DNA of 64,000 bases from Phragmitibacter flavus (lineage in GTDB: Bacteria; Verrucomicrobiota; Verrucomicrobiia; Verrucomicrobiales; Verrucomicrobiaceae): the NCBI RefSeq assembly GCF_005780165.1, contig NZ_VAUV01000019.1, forward strand, positions 1 to 64,000. Reading direction: 5' to 3'. Of the stretch, positions 43,184-54,782 are shown piece by piece. Under the pieces are notes generated by a model, which was given only the letters and a program-made list of their open reading frames with translations, did not search any database and was not told the origin of the DNA. Positions within the stretch are counted from its first letter, which is position 1. The number at the start of each line of letters is the position of its first letter. Made by a program: the position numbers and the translations under genes.

Positions 43184-43216
43184 AAGTAGAGGCGCGAACG
43201 CCGGGCGACTCTACTT
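43184..43216. repeat. Palindromic intergenic element
   Basis: AAGTAGAG and CTCTACTT are perfect complements around a core that contains GGCG-CGAA-CGCC. It lies in the 331-base gap between two convergent genes (43156-43486), where it could act as a terminator. Nothing else in that gap is convincing. A 65-residue open frame at 43299 lacks coding character. Confidence 0.5.
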
Positions 43217-43486
43217 GGGTTCATGGGGTTATCCCAAAAGTGATAGCGTGGACGAGGGTTGACCTGGAGAGGCGAGGGAAGGAAGGCGTTGTCCAGGTGT
43301 GATCGTGGCAAACAGCAAGGTCACCGTCGGGAACTGGCTGCGATCTGATCTTGCCGGAGTTTTTTGGGTCACTATTGGCTGCGGAATCGCGGCAGGTCGA
43401 ACCGAAGCGAAAAGTGTCAATTTCCGCGTTCGGTGGCGGGAGGGATGGTCCGTTGGGTGCGATCCCTATGGTTCCAACGGATTGGG

Positions 43487-46804
<3,318 letters not shown>

Positions 46805-47783
46805 GGTCAGCGTGGCGCGGGCAAAATGGGGGTTCCATCTCGCATCAAGATGCGTGTGAGGAAAGGGGAAAGTGCGGAAGGAGAAGTGAAAAAAGCGTGA
46901 GGTGGGGAAGTTTGGCAGCCTGTTGCACAAGATATGCGGCAAGGAAAAACCCGATTGGTGGAGGCCCGAGGTAGGGACGTCGAACTCGTTGACTCCCAAC
47001 GATGAGCTACAAAAACCAATGAAACCCGGGTTTCCTCATTTGTGGATAACTTCCAGCTTTTTGTGGAAAAGATTTAGTGCCTTAGCAAATTAACCCGGTG
47101 TGGATGCTGGCAGTGGAAATCTAAGACATGTTAGAGGGTGAACGCATGAACACCGATTTTAGTGGAAAGGAGGTGACAAGCGCGTAACTTGGAAAATCGG
47201 GCTAATGAATCGAACAATCCTATTTGCGATGATGAAAGACCAGAAGATCCGCTGACAATTAATAGCATTATCCAAATAGTAAAGAAATGCTAAGTGAAGC
47301 ATAAACAGCTTGTAATGAACGAGTTGAGAGGAAATTTAGGGCGAAAAGCAATTTACCATTGCTTTTAGTTCCCGCATTTTTTGCGATTCAATTTTCCTGA
47401 AAATAATTGGCGCCAATGAGTGTCGTTTTCGTTCCACAGCCTGCTCAGGCGGGTTCCACAGTCAGAAACAGTTTTCCGAATGTCGAATGATTTTTTAATT
47501 GGGCCTTGGCACCTGCACGCCCAAATATCCACCTTCCTCGGATGTGAATAAGTTGTGAACAAGGGGTTAAAAACTCCGCAGTGGCCTTAACGTCAATGAA
47601 TAAGGAATTTCCTGACCACACTAAAATCTTCAGTATGTTTTTCAGATTCACGGCACGGGAAGGTAATTCTGAACGCAAATTAGGGGGAATGCGTTGCATC
47701 GCTGACTCGAGTCCAGCAGAGAGTGGGCGATGAGCGCAGGCAATGCCTGAAATCGATGTCTTCGATCGCCAACATTGACTGCT
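46805..47783. other. AT-rich non-coding gap between dnaB and carB
   Basis: About 980 bases without a convincing gene, much richer in A and T than its surroundings from about 47040 to 47660. It contains TGTGGATAA at 47041 (a perfect DnaA-box-like 9-mer), TGTGGAAAA near 47062, TGTGGATGC near 47099, and GTTCCACAG twice (near 47431 and 47453). It also has a 9-bp hairpin AAAAGCAAT/ATTGCTTTT (47344-47366) and the palindrome ATTGGCGCCAAT near 47406. It must hold the carB promoter. I could not recognise a structural RNA. Confidence 0.5.
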
Positions 47784-49283
47784 TCAATGGTCGCTGCCGG
47801 AATCGGAGTCGCCTTCCCGGGGAACGAAACGCATGATTTCTGCGATGAACTTGAGGGGGACGTCGTCGGTGGGGCCGTTTCGGTTCTTGGCGAGAATGAG
47901 GAGCGCTTCGCCCTTACGGGATTCGTCTTCGTCTTCGTCCTTGTCCTTTTTGTCGTCTTCCTGTTTGGACCCGGCGTAGTCGGCGCGGGTGAGGAGTCCG
48001 ACCATGTCGGCGTCCTGCTCGATGGAGCCGGATTCACGCAGGTCGGAAAGCATGGGGCGCTGGCCCTTGCGTTGTTCGACGGCTCGGTTGAGCTGGGCGA
48101 GAACGATGATGGGGATGTTGAGTTCCTTGGCGACGCCTTTGAGACCGGCGGAGATTTCGGCGATCTCGATCTGGCGGTTTTCCTTGGCGCGCTTGGAGCC
48201 GGAGGTCATCAGCTGGAGATAATCGATGGCGATGAGCTGGATGTTGAACTGCTTTTTGAGTCGGCGGGCCTTGGCGCGGAACTCCATGATGTCGAGGCCG
48301 GGGGTTTCATCGATGTAGAGTTTGGCCTTTTGGAGTTGGCCGCAGGCGGTGGTCACGGCGCGCATCTGTTCGCGGTTGAGCATGCCGCTTTTGAGTTTGC
48401 TCATGTTGACGCCGGCACGGGCGGCGATGAGTCGTTGCACGAGGACGGAGGCGCTCATCTCCAGGCTGAAGAAGGCAACGGGGCGGTCTTCGTTGACGGA
48501 GGCGTGTTCGACGATGTTCATCGCGAACGAGGTTTTCCCCATGGACGGACGGGCGGCGATGATGAACATCTCCCCGCCTTGCAGGCCGGCGCTGAGGTTG
48601 TCGAGTTTGGGGTAGCCGGTAGAGAGTCCGCGCAGCATTCCGGGGTTGCGCAGCAGCTCCTCAATGGCATGCATGGCTTCGTCGACATGCACGTCGAGGG
48701 TTTTGATGGCGTCGCGAGACTGGGTGTCTTCGCGGACGGCGAGGACGCGAGACTCTACTTGGTCGAGGAGATTGGGAACGTCTTCTTGGTATTCGTAGGC
48801 GGCCTGGATGCTGTCGGTGCAGGCCGTGATGATGCGGCGCAGCAGGTGCTTGTCATGCAGGATACTCTTGTAGTAGGAGTAGTGGGCTGAAGTGGGGACG
48901 AAGGAATAGAGTTCGGCGAGGGTGGCAGGGCCGCCGATTTTGTCCATCAACCCTTTGTCAATGAAGTAGGTCGACAGGGAGACGAGGTCGATGGGGCGGT
49001 TGCCATTGTTGAATTCGAGGAGGACTTCGTAGACGAGGCGGTTGGCGGGGTGGTAGAAGGCTTCGAGGGGGATGTTGACCTGGGCGTCGTTGAGGAGGTC
49101 GACGGGGTTTTGCAGAAAGCAGGAGAGAACGCCTTTTTCGGCGTCGTCGCTGCGGGGCATCGAGCGTGCGGAATCGTTGGCATTTGCCTGGTGCTGCGCA
49201 GGGCCATGAAGCTTGACTTCACCTGGATTGGTCCACGCTGTTTTGGGTGCATTGGCAGCTGGTGTCCTAGTTTCGGCGACCAT
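47784..49283 (-). CDS. dnaB: Replicative DNA helicase
   Basis: 499 residues. The N-terminal DnaG-interacting domain (RSDDAEKGVLSCFLQNPVDL, PANRLVYEVLLEFNNG) is followed by the RecA-like motor: Walker A AARPSMGKTSFAMNI, PVAFFSLEMSASVLVQRLIA, Walker B IQLIAIDYLQLM, LAQLNRAVEQR, LRESGSIEQDADMV. A charged insertion (SKQEDDKKDKDEDEDESRKG) lies near residue 445. The ring helicase unwinds DNA at the fork. A 115-residue unknown protein is encoded 12 bases upstream in the same direction. Confidence 0.95.
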   Translation of the reverse strand: MVAETRTPAANAPKTAWTNPGEVKLHGPAQHQANANDSARSMPRSDDAEKGVLSCFLQNPVDLLNDAQVNIPLEAFYHPANRLVYEVLLEFNNGNRPIDLVSLSTYFIDKGLMDKIGGPATLAELYSFVPTSAHYSYYKSILHDKHLLRRIITACTDSIQAAYEYQEDVPNLLDQVESRVLAVREDTQSRDAIKTLDVHVDEAMHAIEELLRNPGMLRGLSTGYPKLDNLSAGLQGGEMFIIAARPSMGKTSFAMNIVEHASVNEDRPVAFFSLEMSASVLVQRLIAARAGVNMSKLKSGMLNREQMRAVTTACGQLQKAKLYIDETPGLDIMEFRAKARRLKKQFNIQLIAIDYLQLMTSGSKRAKENRQIEIAEISAGLKGVAKELNIPIIVLAQLNRAVEQRKGQRPMLSDLRESGSIEQDADMVGLLTRADYAGSKQEDDKKDKDEDEDESRKGEALLILAKNRNGPTDDVPLKFIAEIMRFVPREGDSDSGSDH

Positions 49284-49295
49284 GATGATTCGGGA

Positions 49296-49643
49296 CTATA
49301 ACAATTTTTTGGACATTCTCTTTAGAAATGTCAGCACGGTGGTGGTTTCATGAAACTCGAGACTGCCTTGATGAAGTTCTGAGGCAATTTCTTCGCAGAG
49401 AAAGTAGACCGGCGTGCCAGTAAGTTTGTGGATGCGGTGGGTTGCCTGACTTTGTGGCGGGAAGTGGCTCATGTTGATCTTCTTGGATTGAATCTCATGG
49501 AAATACCAGCCGAGCCATTTCCAGAAAGCCAGTTCGAAGCACTCTGAAGACCGGTAGTTTGCCGCGAACAGCAGGTCTTCGCATAACTGTTTGATTTCGG
49601 GATCGGCGATGTCGGAGACTTTGGTGCGATAGTAGGATGACAT
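49296..49643 (-). CDS. Small protein of unknown function upstream of dnaB
   Basis: Start at ATG 49643 (MSSYYRTKVSDIADPEIKQL). 115 residues, helical and soluble, with aromatic-rich segments (FELAFWKWLGWYFHEIQSK; PVYFLCEEIASELHQG). No family recognised. It starts 26 bases downstream of the rplI terminator and ends 12 bases before dnaB, suggesting a small operon with the helicase. Confidence 0.6.
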   Translation of the reverse strand: MSSYYRTKVSDIADPEIKQLCEDLLFAANYRSSECFELAFWKWLGWYFHEIQSKKINMSHFPPQSQATHRIHKLTGTPVYFLCEEIASELHQGSLEFHETTTVLTFLKRMSKKLL

Positions 49644-49668
49644 AGGGGATTTTTTAGATTGGTGAGCA

Positions 49669-49698
49669 CAAAAAAACCTCGGAAGGAGACTTCCGAGG
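49669..49698 (-). terminator. Rho-independent terminator of rplI
   Basis: On the minus strand CCTCGGAAG (49690-49698) pairs with CTTCCGAGG (49677-49685) around a TCTC loop, followed by TTTTTTT (49670-49676). A textbook intrinsic terminator between rplI and the next gene. Confidence 0.9.
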
Positions 49699-49716
49699 TC
49701 TTCGAAAATGGAAAAC

Positions 49717-50208
49717 CTAGCTGTCGTCTTCGGAGTCGCCTTCAGCACCATCACCAGCGGTGACGGTGATTTTGAGGAAGCAGTTGATGTCGCCGTGGAG
49801 TTTGACGGGGACTTCGAAAACGCCGGTGGTTTTGATGGGTTTTTCGAGTTCGATCTGGTGACGGTCGAGCTGGATGCCTGCGGTGCTGTCGGCAACAGCC
49901 TTGGCAATGTCGCTGGTGGTGATGGAACCGAATGCCTTGCCGCCCTGGCCGGTGGCGAGGGTGAGCTTGAGTTTGAGGCGCTTGAGTTTGGTGGCGAATT
50001 TTTCGGCTTCGGCGAGTTCCTGTGCTTCACGTTCGGCGCGGACTTTTTGCAATTCGTCAAGCTGCTTGAGGTTGCGCTTGTTGGCCAAGAAGGCTTTGCC
50101 CTGGGGGACGAGGAAATTGTGAGCGTAACCGCCTCTGACTTTCACGACGTCGCCTTCGGCGCCGAGGGTGGCGATTTTCTCTTTCAGAATGATGTCTACG
50201 GTGGCCAT
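49717..50208 (-). CDS. rplI: Ribosomal protein bL9
   Basis: Start at ATG 50208 (MATVDIILKEKIATLGAEGD). 163 residues with the bL9 N-domain signature (LGAEGDVVKVRGGYAHNFLV, PQGKAFLANKRNLKQL), the long connecting helix and the C-domain (LATGQGGKAFGSITTSDIAK), then a short acidic tail (GDGAEGDSEDDS). A structural component of the large ribosomal subunit near the L1 stalk. Separated from the SurA-like gene upstream by 186 bases. Confidence 0.95.
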   Translation of the reverse strand: MATVDIILKEKIATLGAEGDVVKVRGGYAHNFLVPQGKAFLANKRNLKQLDELQKVRAEREAQELAEAEKFATKLKRLKLKLTLATGQGGKAFGSITTSDIAKAVADSTAGIQLDRHQIELEKPIKTTGVFEVPVKLHGDINCFLKITVTAGDGAEGDSEDDS

Positions 50209-50394
50209 ATGATTGCGTTCTAAATGGAAATGGGGCGTGGAGAATACCCGGTGGGAATGGGATGTCAAGTGATGGATGTTAAATATCGGGAGGATCTTCG
50301 TCTCCCAGCATTCGACATCGCGTGCCCGGGGACCGAAAACCTCTCGTGCAGCTCAGTGCAGAGAAGGTTGGTTCAGCCACCAGTTACCAGTTGA

Positions 50395-51423
50395 TCAAGG
50401 CTTTTCCTTGATGATCCACTCGAGAAAGCCTTTGCGGACGCTTTCGGGCTGGATGCTGGCGCGTTGGGCGAGGGAGGAAAGCCAGCGGTTGAGGGCCTCG
50501 CGACCCATTTCGGATCTGACCACGCGCTCAATCTGCGGACGGACTTTCTCAAGTGGCTCAAGATTGCCGGGCTGTTTGGCTTCGCAGTAGATGATCATGT
50601 AGTTGGCGCTGATCTCGACCACTTTGCTGACGCTGCCAGCTTTGAGGGTGAAGGCGACTTCGGCGAGCTCCTTGTTAAGGGAGGCGCGCTCTTGCAGGCC
50701 CCAGTCGCCGCCGTCGCTGGCGCGGCTGTCCTGGGAGTAGGTGCGGGCGAGGGTTCCGAAGTCGGAGCCGCTGACGGCTTTTTCGCGAATCTCTTCAGCA
50801 AGCTTGAGCTGGGCCTCAGGGGTGGCGGTGCTGTTGCCGATCGGGTATTTGGGGATGGTGATGGTGCTGAACTTGATGAAGTCTTTCTCGCGGAACTGGG
50901 AGTCGTTTTCGCGGTAGAATTTTTCGACCTGGGCCGGGGTTGGGGGCGGAAGGCTGCGGATTTGTCGGGAACGAAGGACGGAGATGATCATCATGTCCTG
51001 ACGTTGCTGGCGAAATTTGCGCAGGGTCATGCCGTTTTTGGCGAGTTCCTGGAGAAACTTTTGGCGGTCGCCTTCGAAGTTTTCGCGAATGACGGAATTG
51101 ACGTCGTCATCAATGTATTGGGCCTTGATGGTGCCGCCGAGTTTTTCGAATTCGGAGAGGACGAGCTGGCGTTCGATGAGGGTGTAGAGAGCACTTTGGC
51201 GCAGTTCCCCGAGTTTTTGATCGAGTTCGCGAGGATCACGAATGGTCATGCGCAGCAGTTGTTCCTGCGAGTTGACGGCGTCGCGAACTTCGGAACTGAC
51301 GATGGGTTTGCCGTTGATGACTACTTCGACTTTGTAACTGTTCTGACCGAAGGCGCTGCTGATGGAAAAATACAGCGCGAGAAGCAATACAGGAGCCAGG
51401 GAATGGCGGGACAGGAGATTCAT
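50395..51423 (-). CDS. SurA-like periplasmic peptidyl-prolyl isomerase
   Basis: 342 residues. Signal peptide LAPVLLLALYFSISSAFG. A SurA N-terminal-type region (VEVVINGKPIVSSEVRDAVN ... YTLIERQLVLSEFEKLG ... GMTLRKFRQQRQDMMIISVL) is followed by one parvulin domain (FSTITIPKY, DFGTLARTYSQDSRASDGGD, EVAFTLKAGSVSKVVEISAN). Such proteins help fold outer-membrane barrels, which fits the autotransporters nearby. E. coli SurA has two parvulin domains, here only one. It lies three bases after mfd and is likely co-transcribed with it. Confidence 0.82.
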   Translation of the reverse strand: MNLLSRHSLAPVLLLALYFSISSAFGQNSYKVEVVINGKPIVSSEVRDAVNSQEQLLRMTIRDPRELDQKLGELRQSALYTLIERQLVLSEFEKLGGTIKAQYIDDDVNSVIRENFEGDRQKFLQELAKNGMTLRKFRQQRQDMMIISVLRSRQIRSLPPPTPAQVEKFYRENDSQFREKDFIKFSTITIPKYPIGNSTATPEAQLKLAEEIREKAVSGSDFGTLARTYSQDSRASDGGDWGLQERASLNKELAEVAFTLKAGSVSKVVEISANYMIIYCEAKQPGNLEPLEKVRPQIERVVRSEMGREALNRWLSSLAQRASIQPESVRKGFLEWIIKEKP

Positions 51424-51426
51424 GGA

Positions 51427-54400
51427 TTAGATGGTTCGAAGCAGTTGCAAGGCCTCGCGCAATAGTAGGGGGGGGGAATGCGCTGTCAATCGAGGAAACT
51501 TGCCATTGAGCAAGACGTAGCGGCCGTTGCGGGTGAGCATGAGCTTGGTTTCCTGGATTTCGACGGCGCTGAGATTGGCGCTGGCGGCGGCGAGGCGCAG
51601 GGCGGCGCAGAGGAGAAGGTGTTCCACGGCGGGAGGCGGGGGGCCGAACTGGTCGCGCCAGTCGCGCTCAAGGGTGTCGAGCTCCTTGCGGGTCATGGTT
51701 TCGCCGAGCATGCGATACGCGATGATGCGCTGGCGGGTGTCCTCAATGTAGCTGGCGGGAAGGAAGGCGGGAATGCGGTGGTCCGTGTTTTTCACGAGTT
51801 TTTGGCGGTCGGGCGGACGGTGGGCGGTCGCGGCGGTGGCGCGTTTGGTAGGGGCGGCATGATTGTCCTGGAGCCATTGGGCTTCGCTGAGACAGAGGAA
51901 GTCGATGTGAAGGCTGACTTCCATCGGCTGGGGAACGCGGCGGCCCTGAAGTTTGGCGGTGGTGGCCTTGAGCATCTGGCAATACAGGTCAAAGCCGACG
52001 GCGGCGATGTGACCGGATTGCTCGGTGCCGAGGAGGTTGCCGGCGCCGCGGATTTCGAGGTCGCGCATGGCGATTTTGAAGCCGGAGCCGAGTGCCGTGT
52101 ATTGTTTGATGGCGTTGACGCGTTTGCGGGCGTCGCCGCCGGTCATGAGGTCGCGCGGGATCATGAGGTAGGCGTGGGCGCGTTCGCCGCCGCGACCAAC
52201 GCGACCGCGCAACTGGTAGAGGTCGGCGAGGCCGAAGCGGTCGGCGCGGTCGATGATAATGGTGTTGGCGTTGGGGATGTCGACGCCGGATTCGATGATG
52301 GTGGTGCAGACCAGGACGTCGGCTTCGGCGTTGATGAATTTCTGCATGACGCCTTCGAGGACTTCGGCCTCCATCTGGCCGTGACCGTGGAGGATGCGTG
52401 CTTTGGGGCAGAGCTTTTGCAGTTTGGACTGCATGTTCTCGATGCTGGCGACGCGGTTGTGCAGGAAAAAGACCTGCCCGCCGCGGTCGATTTCGTGATC
52501 GATGGCTTCGCGAATGATGCGTTCGTCGTAACCGCAGATGGTGGTGTTGACGGGAGTGCGATTGGGCGGTGGGGTGTCGAGGGTGGACATGTCCCGGGCA
52601 CCGAGCAGGGCGAGATAGAGGGTGCGGGGGATGGGGGTGGCGCTGAGGGTCAGAACGTCGATGAGGCGAAACAACTCCTTGAATTTTTCCTTATGTTTGA
52701 CGCCGAAGCGCTGTTCTTCGTCGACAATGGCGAGGCCGAGATTTTTGAACTGGACGTCTTTGGAGATGACCCGATGGGTGCCGATGACGATATCGACGTT
52801 CCCGGCTTTGAGGGCAGCGATGGTTTCCCGGACTTTTTTGGGCGGGGTGAGACGGCTGAGCATTTCGACTCTCACGGGGTAGTCGGACATCCGCTCGCGG
52901 AAGGTTTGCCAATGTTGCTGGGCGAGGACGGTGGTGGGGACGAGGACGGCGACTTGTTTGCCGCTCATGACGGCTTTGAAGGCGGCGCGAATGGCGACCT
53001 CGGTTTTGCCAAAGCCGACATCGCCGCAGAGGAGTCGGTCCATGGGCTTTTCGAGTTCCATGTCGCGTTTGATTTCCTCGACGGCGCGGATTTGGTCGGG
53101 CGTTTCGCGGTAGACGAAGGATTGCTCGAACTCGACCTGCCACTTGGTGTCGGGAGTGTGGGCGTAGCCTTTGAGGGTTTGGCGTTCGGCGGCGATGGAG
53201 AGCATTCGCGCGGCGAATTCCTCGACGGAACGTTCGGCTTGGGCGCGGGTTTTGTTCCAGCGGGCGTCGCCGAGTTTGTTGAGTTTGGGGGCGTGGCTGC
53301 CGACGCCGACGTAGCGGGAGATGAGATGAGCCTGGGTAGGCGGGACGAAGAGTTTGGCCTGGTCGGCATAACGAATGATGATGACCTCTTCGGGAGGCGG
53401 GCCGGGGCGGATTTCGATGCCGTCGTATTTGCCGATGCCGTAGTCGGTGTGAACGACGAGGTCGCCGGGTTTGAGTTCGCGCAGGTGATCGCGGGCCTGG
53501 CGAAGGACGAGAGCTTCGTCGAGTTTGGAACCCTTGAGACGGCGATGATGCTGGTGGCGACCGAAGATTTCGGCACCGGCGAGAATGGCGAGTTTGGCTC
53601 CGGGGACGGTGAAGCCGCGATGGAGGAGGGCGAGGGGACGGTGGACGTTTTGCTGGTTGAGCCAGGGCGTTCCGATGAGTTCTTCGAAACGTTCGCGTTC
53701 GGCTTCGTTGTGGAAGTAGATGGAGATCTGCCAGCCGTCGCGGTGCCAGTCGGTGATTTGTTGGATGAAGCTGTCGCGGCGGTTTTGTTGAAGCACGAAG
53801 TCACCGGCGTTGAAGGTGCCGAGGGGGCTTTCGTAGATGGCGAGGGTGTGGTCTTCCTTGGCGGAGGTGCCTTGGGGCGTGCTGGAGATGGAAATGCGGA
53901 ATGCGGAATGCGGAAGTGGGAATTGGCTGAGGTCTTCGAGGTGGATCTGGTGATCGTTGGAATGGAGGAGATCGGAAAGGGGAACGGTGGTGGTTTCGGG
54001 AACGGTGAGCAGGAGGGAGTGGCTTTGATGCCGACGGATGGAGGTCTGCGTGTGGATGTCGAAGGTGCGGATGGATTCGATGTCGTCGCCGAAGATTTCG
54101 AGTCGGAGTGGTTCTTCAGCCTGCCAGGGAAAGATGTCGATGATGTCGCCACGACGGGCGAACTGGCCGCGTTCGGCAACGACGGGGACGCGTTCGTAAC
54201 CGGCGGAGTTGAGCTGAGTAAGTAGCGCTTCCGTGTCGAGGGATTCGCCGGTGGTGAGGAGCGTCTGGTGTGAGCTGAGGTCGGTGAGAGTGGGGACGTT
54301 TTCGGTGAGGGAGTCGGCGCTGATCACGATGACCTGGGCGCTGCTGTCATTGCCGGGGGTGCTGAGTTTGGTGAAGACCGTGAGGCGCTCGGCGATTAGG

Positions 54401-54696
54401 TCGGGATCGGTGAGCGTTTCTTTGTCGGAAGGATCGTGGGGAAGTCGGGGAAGAAACAGAGCCTGAATGCCCCAGATCGAGAGTTCGGCATGGATTTGTT
54501 CCTGAGTGCGGGCGTCCGGACAGATGATCCAGGTGCGTGTGCCGGGGCCGGGACGAACGCGGAGGGCGAGGGCGGTGGCGAATGCCCAGCCTTCGTGGGC
54601 GATGGGGGCGATGAAGGGGTGCGCGGATTTGGCGGCTTTTTTTGCCCAGGTGGCGAAGGGTTTCGCGAGCAGGACTTGCTGGACGGGATCGATCAT
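51427..54696 (-). CDS. mfd: Transcription-repair coupling factor
   Basis: 1089 residues, near the usual length. Order: UvrB-homology region with ARRGDIIDIFPWQAEEPLRL, RNA-polymerase-interacting domain (LKPGDLVVHTDYGIGKYDGI), RecG-like translocase (LLCGDVGFGKTEVAIRAAFK; AIVDEEQRFGVKHKEKF; LSATPIPRTLYLALLGARDM; TTIIESGVDIPNANTIIIDR; LYQLRGRVGRGGERAHAYL) and the C-terminal TRCF domain. It removes stalled RNA polymerase and recruits UvrA. First gene of a probable mfd-surA operon. Confidence 0.95.
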   Translation of the reverse strand: MIDPVQQVLLAKPFATWAKKAAKSAHPFIAPIAHEGWAFATALALRVRPGPGTRTWIICPDARTQEQIHAELSIWGIQALFLPRLPHDPSDKETLTDPDLIAERLTVFTKLSTPGNDSSAQVIVISADSLTENVPTLTDLSSHQTLLTTGESLDTEALLTQLNSAGYERVPVVAERGQFARRGDIIDIFPWQAEEPLRLEIFGDDIESIRTFDIHTQTSIRRHQSHSLLLTVPETTTVPLSDLLHSNDHQIHLEDLSQFPLPHSAFRISISSTPQGTSAKEDHTLAIYESPLGTFNAGDFVLQQNRRDSFIQQITDWHRDGWQISIYFHNEAERERFEELIGTPWLNQQNVHRPLALLHRGFTVPGAKLAILAGAEIFGRHQHHRRLKGSKLDEALVLRQARDHLRELKPGDLVVHTDYGIGKYDGIEIRPGPPPEEVIIIRYADQAKLFVPPTQAHLISRYVGVGSHAPKLNKLGDARWNKTRAQAERSVEEFAARMLSIAAERQTLKGYAHTPDTKWQVEFEQSFVYRETPDQIRAVEEIKRDMELEKPMDRLLCGDVGFGKTEVAIRAAFKAVMSGKQVAVLVPTTVLAQQHWQTFRERMSDYPVRVEMLSRLTPPKKVRETIAALKAGNVDIVIGTHRVISKDVQFKNLGLAIVDEEQRFGVKHKEKFKELFRLIDVLTLSATPIPRTLYLALLGARDMSTLDTPPPNRTPVNTTICGYDERIIREAIDHEIDRGGQVFFLHNRVASIENMQSKLQKLCPKARILHGHGQMEAEVLEGVMQKFINAEADVLVCTTIIESGVDIPNANTIIIDRADRFGLADLYQLRGRVGRGGERAHAYLMIPRDLMTGGDARKRVNAIKQYTALGSGFKIAMRDLEIRGAGNLLGTEQSGHIAAVGFDLYCQMLKATTAKLQGRRVPQPMEVSLHIDFLCLSEAQWLQDNHAAPTKRATAATAHRPPDRQKLVKNTDHRIPAFLPASYIEDTRQRIIAYRMLGETMTRKELDTLERDWRDQFGPPPPAVEHLLLCAALRLAAASANLSAVEIQETKLMLTRNGRYVLLNGKFPRLTAHSPPLLLREALQLLRTI

Positions 54697-54739
54697 GGAG
54701 TTTTGGTCATGAGCGAAATGGGGTGTGCAGACATCGGTC

Positions 54740-54782
54740 GACAGGCAAAATGCCTGTCACACCCACAGGCTGCAAGCCTGTG
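54740..54782. repeat. Twin palindromic hairpin element
   Basis: GACAGGC-AAAAT-GCCTGTC at 54740-54758 is followed by CACAGGC-TGCAA-GCCTGTG at 54764-54782, one base before the stop codon of the NtrC-type gene. Both stems share the ACAGGC/GCCTGT core, so they are two copies of the same hairpin, REP-like in appearance. It may terminate the upstream transcript. Confidence 0.6.

Noticed and set aside
47445-47699. 84-codon minus-strand frame in the AT-rich gap
   Set aside because: No ribosome-binding site, no coding periodicity visible and no recognisable product.
46990-47783. The dnaB-carB gap as the chromosomal origin of replication
   Set aside because: The + strand G excess does not change sign here and dnaA is absent. 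Kept only as a possible DnaA-related or regulatory site.
51478-54225. 915-codon + strand frame opposite mfd
   Set aside because: Mirror frame of a clearly coding gene; its product is low-complexity Gly/Asp/Val/Phe sequence with no domain.
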